In this document: positions 1 through 5,746 of the stretch, in pieces
Position numbering within the stretch: the stretch's first letter is position 1
Layout: each line of letters opens with the position of its first letter
Assembly: GCA_004366215.1 (NCBI GenBank)
Contig: SIRY01000227.1
Location: 1-5,746 of the forward strand
Reading direction: 5' to 3'
Source of the DNA: Actinomycetota bacterium
GTDB taxonomy: Bacteria; Actinomycetota; Acidimicrobiia; Acidimicrobiales; Acidimicrobiaceae
Length of the DNA: 5,746 nucleotides
Made by a program: the position numbers and the translations under genes
Notes under the pieces: generated by a model
What the model was told of the DNA's origin: nothing
Database searches by the model: none
Seen by the model: the letters and a program-made list of their open reading frames with translations, nothing else

Positions 1-427
1 GGTCCTCAATGGCGATGAGGCCGAGCATCGCTGAGAGCCCGGCAGTGCCGACCGCCATCGCGGCAAAGGCATCGAGGCCAGGCGGCAGCGCCACGACCCA
101 CTCTGGGCGCACTCGAGCCTCCTCGGCAAAGCCCCCCGGGTGCCGCTCCCCGAGGTGGTAGCCCGTCACGACCACAGCCGTGCCCGGAGCATAGGTCCCG
201 GTCGCGTCCTCGAGGACCTCACCCGCAAGATCGATGCCCGCCACCTCAGGGTATGAGCGCACGAGGCGCCCTCGCCCGCGCAGGACCAGCGCGTCTTTGT
301 AGTTGAGCGACGAGTAGAGCACGCGGATCCGCACCGGGTCGCTGCCGAGCAGTGCAGGATCGAGCTCCTCCACCGAGGCGGTGACGGCTCCGTCGCGCTC
401 GCGAACCACGATCCCTCGAGGCGTCAT
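1..427 (-). CDS. acuI: YhdH/AcuI-type acrylyl-CoA reductase (quinone oxidoreductase-like), N-terminal part, truncated by window edge
   Basis: This is the first 142 residues of a zinc-free medium-chain dehydrogenase/reductase of the YhdH/AcuI family. These enzymes reduce acryloyl-CoA to propionyl-CoA with NADPH in the cytoplasm. Visible family blocks are SSLNYKDAL at residues 39-47, PEVAGIDLAGEV at 60-71, a GYHLGERHPGG segment at 89-99 that matches the family's glycine-rich loop, and GTAGLSAM at 127-134. The family is about 325-330 residues long, so a little over 40% is present and the rest of the nucleotide-binding domain lies beyond position 1. The ATG overlaps the tal stop codon (ATGA), and a GAGGA ribosome binding site sits 7 bases upstream inside tal, so translation is probably coupled. 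The match to YhdH is strong by eye. The exact substrate is a family inference, and a general quinone reductase or enoyl reductase role is possible. Confidence 0.85.
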   Translation of the reverse strand, partial: MTPRGIVVRERDGAVTASVEELDPALLGSDPVRIRVLYSSLNYKDALVLRGRGRLVRSYPEVAGIDLAGEVLEDATGTYAPGTAVVVTGYHLGERHPGGFAEEARVRPEWVVALPPGLDAFAAMAVGTAGLSAMLGLIAIED

Positions 428-1497
428 CCCTTCATCCTCGTCGCCACGGTCTCAAGCAGGGTCGTCCAGTCCGCGCTGAACGCCCGTGCGCCCTGCTCCT
501 GCAGGCTCTCTGCCACTCGATCGAGGTTGACCCCGCTCTGGGTGATCTGCTCGAGCACCCCATCCCAGCGCGCAAGCTCATCGTTGAGGACCGGCTCGAC
601 GTCACCGTGGTCATCGAAGGCGAGCAGCGTTGCCTCGGGTACGGTGTCGATCGTGCCGGGTGCGACCAAGCGCCCAAGGTAGTACGTGTCCGGCAGTGCC
701 GGGTTCTTCGTCGAGGTTGACGCCCACAGCAGCCGCTGCGGCTGGGCGCCCGAGCGCCGCAACGGCTCGAAGCGAGCTGAGCCCAGCACAGCCTGGTACG
801 CCGCGTAGATCCGCCGCATCACAGCAAGACCCGTCTTGCCCTGGAGCTCGGCCGGGACGAGTGGGTCGACCGCCGTGTCCCACCGGGAGACGAAGACGCT
901 GGCTACAGAGGGCACGTCGAGGCTCAGCCCTGCAGTGAGACGCCGCTCCAAGCCTTGGAGGTACGCCTCGGCGGCGCGCTGATAGTGAGCGACCGAGAAG
1001 AGCAGCGTGACGTTGACCCCGATGCCAGAGGCGATGAGCTCGGTGATCGCGAGTGCCCCCTCTGCGGTGCCCGGTACCTTGATGAGCACGTTCGGCTCGC
1101 TGAAGCGAGCGCGAAGCTCCCGCGCCCACGACAGCGTTGCCTGCGTGTCGTGGGCGTACTGAGGTGGCACCTCGATCGAGACGAAGCCGTCCGTGCCGTG
1201 GCTGCGCTCAAAGACGGGCAGGAACAGGGCTGCGGCTTCAGAGAGATCCCAGTGAGCGAGCACGTAGACGAGCTCTTCGGGATCAGAGACGCCGCTTCGG
1301 AGCGCGCCTCGCAGCTGCTCGTCGTAGTCACCAGAGCCAGCAATCGCGTGCGACAGGATGGACGGATTCGAAGTCAAGCCGGTCACAGCGAGGTCACTCA
1401 CGTAGTGCGCGAGGGTGCCGCTACTCAAGAGGCGTCGCGAGATCGCGTCCAGCCACACGCTCTGGCCGTGGTCGGCAAGCAGTCGTGCACGGTTCAT
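424..1497 (-). CDS. tal: Transaldolase
   Basis: This 357-residue transaldolase moves the dihydroxyacetone unit between sedoheptulose 7-phosphate/fructose 6-phosphate and erythrose 4-phosphate/glyceraldehyde 3-phosphate, in the cytosolic non-oxidative pentose phosphate pathway. The TIM-barrel motifs are all present in order: WLDAISRRLL at 15-24 (candidate Asp17), GLTSNPSI at 40-47 (Asn44), VSIEVPP at 106-112 (Glu109), VLIKVPGT at 137-144 (Schiff-base lysine Lys140), GVNVTLLFS at 160-168 (Asn162), SVASVFVSRWD at 197-207, and STKNPALPDTYYLGRLV from about 262. Residue roles are assigned by analogy with E. coli TalB. The length suits the long actinobacterial/cyanobacterial class better than the short fructose-6-phosphate aldolase class. 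The start is secure: the stop codon of pgi, a strong Shine-Dalgarno and the ATG follow one another within 15 bases. The adjacent pgi shares the fructose 6-phosphate pool. Confidence 0.96.
   Translation of the reverse strand: MNRARLLADHGQSVWLDAISRRLLSSGTLAHYVSDLAVTGLTSNPSILSHAIAGSGDYDEQLRGALRSGVSDPEELVYVLAHWDLSEAAALFLPVFERSHGTDGFVSIEVPPQYAHDTQATLSWARELRARFSEPNVLIKVPGTAEGALAITELIASGIGVNVTLLFSVAHYQRAAEAYLQGLERRLTAGLSLDVPSVASVFVSRWDTAVDPLVPAELQGKTGLAVMRRIYAAYQAVLGSARFEPLRRSGAQPQRLLWASTSTKNPALPDTYYLGRLVAPGTIDTVPEATLLAFDDHGDVEPVLNDELARWDGVLEQITQSGVNLDRVAESLQEQGARAFSADWTTLLETVATRMKG
435..439 (-). promoter_or_regulatory. Ribosome binding site of the acuI-like gene
   Basis: On the minus strand, GAGGA lies 7 bases before the ATG at 427-425. 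It falls within the last codons of tal. It supports the ATG that overlaps the tal stop codon as the true start. Confidence 0.5.
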
Positions 1498-1500
1498 CGC

Positions 1501-1506
1501 TCCTCC

Positions 1507-1508
<2 letters not shown>
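1501..1508 (-). promoter_or_regulatory. Ribosome binding site of tal, overlapping the pgi stop codon
   Basis: On the minus strand the junction reads TAAGGAGGAGCGATG. The AAGGAGGA core begins inside the pgi stop codon and ends 3 bases before the tal ATG. Ribosomes finishing pgi will cover this site, so translation of the two genes is probably coupled. Confidence 0.8.
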
Positions 1509-3168
<1,660 letters not shown>

Positions 3169-3231
3169 GGGCCGCTCCTTCCCCATGCTGAGGCTGTCCC
3201 GCGTTGCCAGCGCGCACCGACGCGCACGCCG
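3169..3231 (-). other. Intergenic gap between ppx and pgi, with a small GC hairpin
   Basis: This is the only gap longer than 9 bases in the window. It contains a possible 5-bp stem (GCGCG at 3210-3214 with CGCGC at 3221-3225, 6-base loop) just after the ppx stop codon, and the pgi ribosome binding site at its far end. There is no T-run after the stem, so an intrinsic terminator is not supported. I see no convincing -35/-10 pair. The hairpin may be no more than a chance result of high GC. Confidence 0.3.
3175..3180 (-). promoter_or_regulatory. Ribosome binding site that sets the pgi start
   Basis: On the minus strand, AAGGAG is followed by the 6-base spacer CGGCCC and then GTG at 3168-3166. 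If translation began at the upstream ATG (3186-3184), this Shine-Dalgarno would lie inside the coding sequence. Its spacing is ideal only for the GTG. Confidence 0.7.
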
Positions 3232-4770
3232 CTATGCGCTGGGCACGACCCTCAGCTTAACCGTCGCTCCAAGGAGCTCCTCGAGCAGCTGCGCCTTCGC
3301 GGTGAGAGCCCGCCGTTCAGCGCCGAGCGCCTCGCCGGAACTGGCTTCGAGCGTGAGCTCGCGACCCTCGTGGCGCACTACGAGCCCTTCGATGGGCTGC
3401 GCATGTGACGCGTCGAGCGCATCAGCAACCCGAACGAGCGCGCTCAGGGCCTGCACCGCTCGGCGACCGGGGCCGTCGAGTCCCGACGGTTGCCGCAACG
3501 GCCCGCGGCGGTGGTTGCCGACGATCCCCTCGAGGATGAGCCGCTCGCGTCGCGACAGGCCGCGAGGAGGATCAGCGGCGACGAGGTACGCTCCGTGTCG
3601 ATCGTGGCCGCGGCTCGCCACGAACACACCGAGGTCGTGCAGCAGTGCGCCGAGCGAGGCGAGCTCGCGGTCCTCTGGCCCTAGCCCGAGCGCCGGCGCC
3701 AGGACGTCGAAGAGGGCCAAGGCGTAGCGCTCGACCGCTCGCGCGTGAGGCTCGTCGACGCGGTACTTCGCGAGCAGGTGTCGCACCGAACCAGGCCGCA
3801 ACTCAGCTGCGTCGAAGGCGAACGTACCTCGGGTGTCTTCCTCGAGCGTGTCGATGAGGAGCCCTTCGCGAAGAGCCCACCGGCTCGACCACACCTCCCC
3901 GACGGCGAGCCCTTCGAGCAACGTCTCGAGCACCACCGCGCCGCCGACGACGGTGTCCACGCGTCGAGGATCGACGCCGAAGTGCTCGATGCGCCGCTGC
4001 CGCGAGCTACCTCGCAGCGCCTCGATGGCCCGCAGGAGCGCCCCTCGATCGAGAACTCGCAGAATCTGGCCATCGTCCAGGTCGTCTTGTGTGCCCACGT
4101 CGCGCGCGACACGGGCGATTGCACTGAAGGTGCCGCTCGTCAAGATGAGTCGCCGAGGCTCGTAGCCGCGCAACGCTGCAAGTTCGTCGCCCACACGCCG
4201 CTCGACGTGTTCCCGGAGGGCGCCGACCACGTCGAGGTCGGGTGGATCCCCGAGGTCAAAGCGCACGACGAGCTTGCCGACCCCAAGGGGCAGGCTTCGC
4301 GAGCGGAGCACGCCGCGTTGGGTGCCGAGCGCGAGCTCAAGGCTCCCCCCGCCGAGGTCGGCCACGACGACCGGGATCTCGCCGATCGAACCCGCCGAGC
4401 GCACAGCGCTGAAGATCGTGGCTGCCTCTTCGTGGCCACTGAGAATCCTGACACGCACGCCACTTCGAGCCTCGAGCTCCGCTGCAACGTCGTAGCCGTT
4501 CGCTGCGTCCCGAAAGCTCGCGGTCGCTGCGGCAACGATGACCTCGGCGCCAAAGTCCCGCGCGCGCCCGACGAAGTCCTCGAAGACCCGAGCAGCGCGC
4601 TGCGCCGAGGCCTCATCGATGACACCGTAGCGAGCGACGACCTCGCCCAGGCCGAGCATCACTTTGTCCTCGAAGATGGGCATGAGCAGACGCTCTGGAC
4701 GGATCCGGGCGACGACGAGGTGGAACGAGTTCGAGCCGAGGTCGACCGCAGCCGCTGTCACCGCTACCAC
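3232..4770 (-). CDS. ppx: Exopolyphosphatase, Ppx/GppA family, with C-terminal HD domain
   Basis: This 512-residue protein (from GTG 4770) probably removes terminal phosphates from polyphosphate. GppA-type hydrolysis of pppGpp is the main alternative. The N-terminal ASKHA fold shows VDLGSNSFHLVVAR at 9-22, SGHEEA at 111-116 with the likely catalytic glutamate, and the phosphate-binding DLGGGSLELALG at 138-149. The C-terminal part, from about residue 330, resembles an HD domain: HARAVE at His343, LLHDLG with His378-Asp379, GHDRHGAYLV with His389 and His392, GNHRR with His420, and RVADALDASH with Asp450. The frame stays open upstream to 4839, but that stretch lies inside the CYTH gene and has no family similarity. 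GTG 4770 has AGGAG 10 bases upstream. GTG 4761, three codons later, is also possible. The start overlaps the CYTH stop, and the CYTH-ppk1 context supports polyphosphate as substrate. Confidence 0.93.
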   Translation of the reverse strand: MVAVTAAAVDLGSNSFHLVVARIRPERLLMPIFEDKVMLGLGEVVARYGVIDEASAQRAARVFEDFVGRARDFGAEVIVAAATASFRDAANGYDVAAELEARSGVRVRILSGHEEAATIFSAVRSAGSIGEIPVVVADLGGGSLELALGTQRGVLRSRSLPLGVGKLVVRFDLGDPPDLDVVGALREHVERRVGDELAALRGYEPRRLILTSGTFSAIARVARDVGTQDDLDDGQILRVLDRGALLRAIEALRGSSRQRRIEHFGVDPRRVDTVVGGAVVLETLLEGLAVGEVWSSRWALREGLLIDTLEEDTRGTFAFDAAELRPGSVRHLLAKYRVDEPHARAVERYALALFDVLAPALGLGPEDRELASLGALLHDLGVFVASRGHDRHGAYLVAADPPRGLSRRERLILEGIVGNHRRGPLRQPSGLDGPGRRAVQALSALVRVADALDASHAQPIEGLVVRHEGRELTLEASSGEALGAERRALTAKAQLLEELLGATVKLRVVPSA

Positions 4771-5444
4771 GGCGCTGGCTCTCCTGGGCCGCACGCATCG
4801 AGCGGATCGAGCAGAACCGAGCGCGCCGTCAACTGGCACCCGGGATCGACGGCCACAGCCCGACGCAACGCAGCTCCGAGCTTGTGGGTCGCCGACACAG
4901 GCACGTCAGCGAGGAGCTGTCGCAGGCTCGCTAGGAGACTCTCGTCTGTGAGCTCCACCTCAACCTCGAGGAAGTTGATCGAACGTGGCGCGAGCACCTC
5001 GACGACGTCGAGGTCGATCTCACCGAGGGTGCCGTAACGCCAGGTAGTGCGCCTGTTACGGAGCCGCGCGATCTCCACGAACGGCAGCGTGCCGACGAGG
5101 CGCCTGAGCCGTGCCGCGAACGACGCCGGAAGACGCTCTAGCTCGCCCTCCACTTCGAACTCGACGGCCTCGAAGCGCCCATCACCGTCGTCACCCTCCG
5201 TGAGCTTTGCGGTCCAAACCCCGCTGCTCGCCCCACGCGAAAAGCGCAGCCGCGCCCCGACCCCGCAGCGCGCGAGGTGGAACGCTGCAGTGTCGAGGTA
5301 GCGCGACTCAAGCTCCACGGTCGTCTCGTGGGCGGGTTCGCCTGCGAGCGCCTGCTGGAGGCGAGCGACGACCTGGACTGCGTGAGCCTCGTCGCGCGGC
5401 CGCAGCTTGAGTTCTCGTTCGATGTGGACCGGTTCGCCTGTCAC
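4764..5444 (-). CDS. CYTH domain protein (triphosphate tunnel metalloenzyme family)
   Basis: This 226-residue cytoplasmic protein carries the full set of CYTH/TTM residues. The ExExK signature is ERELK at 9-13 and is followed by ESRYLDTAAFHLARCGVGARLRF across 46-68, the usual YxDT...L...G..LR block. Next come WTAK with Lys80, a FEAVEFEVE strand at 91-99, arginines at 131, 132 and 136, the acidic EIDLD at 142-146, LEVEVEL at 159-165, and a late lysine in THKLG (Lys188). These residues line a tunnel that binds triphosphate-containing substrates with divalent metal. Known members hydrolyse inorganic triphosphate or thiamine triphosphate, or act as class IV adenylate cyclases. Its place between ppk1 and ppx favours inorganic tri- or polyphosphate, by inference. 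There is no CHAD domain. The GTG start overlaps the ppk1 stop (GTGA) and is the only usual start codon before the ExExK motif. GAGGAGG lies 13 bases upstream. The last 20 or so residues are unmatched. Confidence 0.9.
   Translation of the reverse strand: MTGEPVHIERELKLRPRDEAHAVQVVARLQQALAGEPAHETTVELESRYLDTAAFHLARCGVGARLRFSRGASSGVWTAKLTEGDDGDGRFEAVEFEVEGELERLPASFAARLRRLVGTLPFVEIARLRNRRTTWRYGTLGEIDLDVVEVLAPRSINFLEVEVELTDESLLASLRQLLADVPVSATHKLGAALRRAVAVDPGCQLTARSVLLDPLDACGPGEPAPW
4781..4785 (-). promoter_or_regulatory. Probable ribosome binding site of ppx
   Basis: On the minus strand, AGGAG lies 10 bases before GTG 4770-4768, within the last codons of the CYTH gene. The spacing is slightly long. 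It fits GTG 4770 much better than GTG 4761, which would be 19 bases away. Confidence 0.4.
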
Positions 5445-5746
5445 GCGCCTGCTACGGCCTCCTCGTTGAGGAACTGCTGGAGCGACACGCCCTGGGTCGT
5501 TGCACAGCGCTGCCAGTGGCCGGAGGGCTGCAGCTCCCAGGCGTGGGTGTCATCGGCGAAGGCGACGTCGAGGACGCGGAGCGGGCGCGCTCGCAGAGCG
5601 GGCTCCGAGATCGGCACGAGGAGCTCGACCCGTCGATCGAGGTTGCGCTGCATGAGGTCTGCAGAAGCAATCGCAACCTCGACGTCCTCGACCTCACCGT
5701 CACCAAACGCGTAGATACGAGAGTGCTCGAGGAAGCTTCCGACGAT
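5441..5746 (-). CDS. ppk1: Polyphosphate kinase 1, C-terminal end only, truncated by window edge
   Basis: These are the last 101 residues of Ppk1, which reversibly polymerises the terminal phosphate of ATP into polyphosphate. The frame is open to the window edge at 5746. The segment begins with IVGSFLEHSRIYAFGDG (compare the family IVGRFLEHSRIYYFGNG) and continues with SADLMQRNLDRRVELLVPI, the highly conserved C2-domain block seen in other Ppk1 proteins as SADLMPRNLDRRVE. A following WELQPSGHWQR resembles the actinobacterial tail motif WELGPDGHW. The autophosphorylated histidine and the rest of the active site lie upstream, outside the window, so integrity cannot be judged. Small differences from the usual sequence are Ala for Tyr after RIY and Gln for Pro in SADLMPRN. 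The TGA stop overlaps the CYTH start. Confidence 0.93.
   Translation of the reverse strand: MVGSFLEHSRIYAFGDGEVEDVEVAIASADLMQRNLDRRVELLVPISEPALRARPLRVLDVAFADDTHAWELQPSGHWQRCATTQGVSLQQFLNEEAVAGA

Noticed and set aside
3210..3225. Possible terminator hairpin between ppx and pgi.
   Set aside because: The stem is only 5 bp, all GC in a GC-rich gap, with mismatches just outside it and no T-run. It does not meet the pattern of an intrinsic terminator.
4771..4839. N-terminal extension of Ppx by 23 residues starting at GTG 4839.
   Set aside because: The stretch is Arg/Ala-rich, lies inside the CYTH coding region, and does not resemble Ppx N-termini, which normally begin just before the DLGSNS motif.
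3745..5037. A 430-codon open frame on the plus strand opposite ppx and the CYTH gene.
   Set aside because: It lies fully antisense to two well-recognised genes, shows no recognisable family motif, and has the Arg/Ala/Glu-rich content typical of antisense frames in GC-rich DNA, where stop codons are rare.
5441..5653. A separate 70-residue small protein beginning at the ATG at 5653.
   Set aside because: The frame continues open to the window edge with conserved Ppk1 sequence upstream of that methionine, which is the internal Met of SADLMQRN.

Overview
The window is an ordinary chromosomal stretch of a GC-rich bacterium, most likely an actinobacterium. The base composition is roughly two-thirds GC by eye (not counted). 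The ends of Ppk1 and the long transaldolase resemble actinobacterial versions. I cannot name a genus. Every credible gene lies on the minus strand, so transcription runs from the high coordinates down to the low ones.

Read in the direction of transcription, the layout is as follows. At 5746-5441 is the C-terminal end of polyphosphate kinase (ppk1). At 5444-4764 is a CYTH/TTM-family protein. At 4770-3232 is an exopolyphosphatase of the Ppx/GppA family with a C-terminal HD domain. After a gap of about 60 bases comes glucose-6-phosphate isomerase (pgi, 3168-1507), then transaldolase (tal, 1497-424), and then the N-terminal 142 residues of a YhdH/AcuI-type acrylyl-CoA reductase (427-1), which runs off the window. 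The ppk1/CYTH, CYTH/ppx and tal/acuI-like junctions overlap by a few bases. pgi and tal are 9 bases apart, with the tal ribosome binding site filling that gap. This is the layout of a single transcription unit, or at most two with a break in front of pgi. I see no promoter, intrinsic terminator, RNA gene, mobile element or CRISPR array.

The first three genes form a polyphosphate module: Ppk1 makes polyphosphate from ATP, Ppx removes terminal phosphates, and the CYTH protein has the ion- and triphosphate-binding residues expected of a triphosphate-tunnel enzyme. Pgi and Tal both handle fructose 6-phosphate and link glycolysis/gluconeogenesis to the non-oxidative pentose phosphate pathway. The acrylyl-CoA reductase-like gene has no obvious link to either group. 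Each family is known. The point of interest is the arrangement, namely polyphosphate turnover physically coupled to sugar-phosphate enzymes and a CYTH protein placed between the polymer's synthase and its hydrolase. I did not find a convincing undescribed system.
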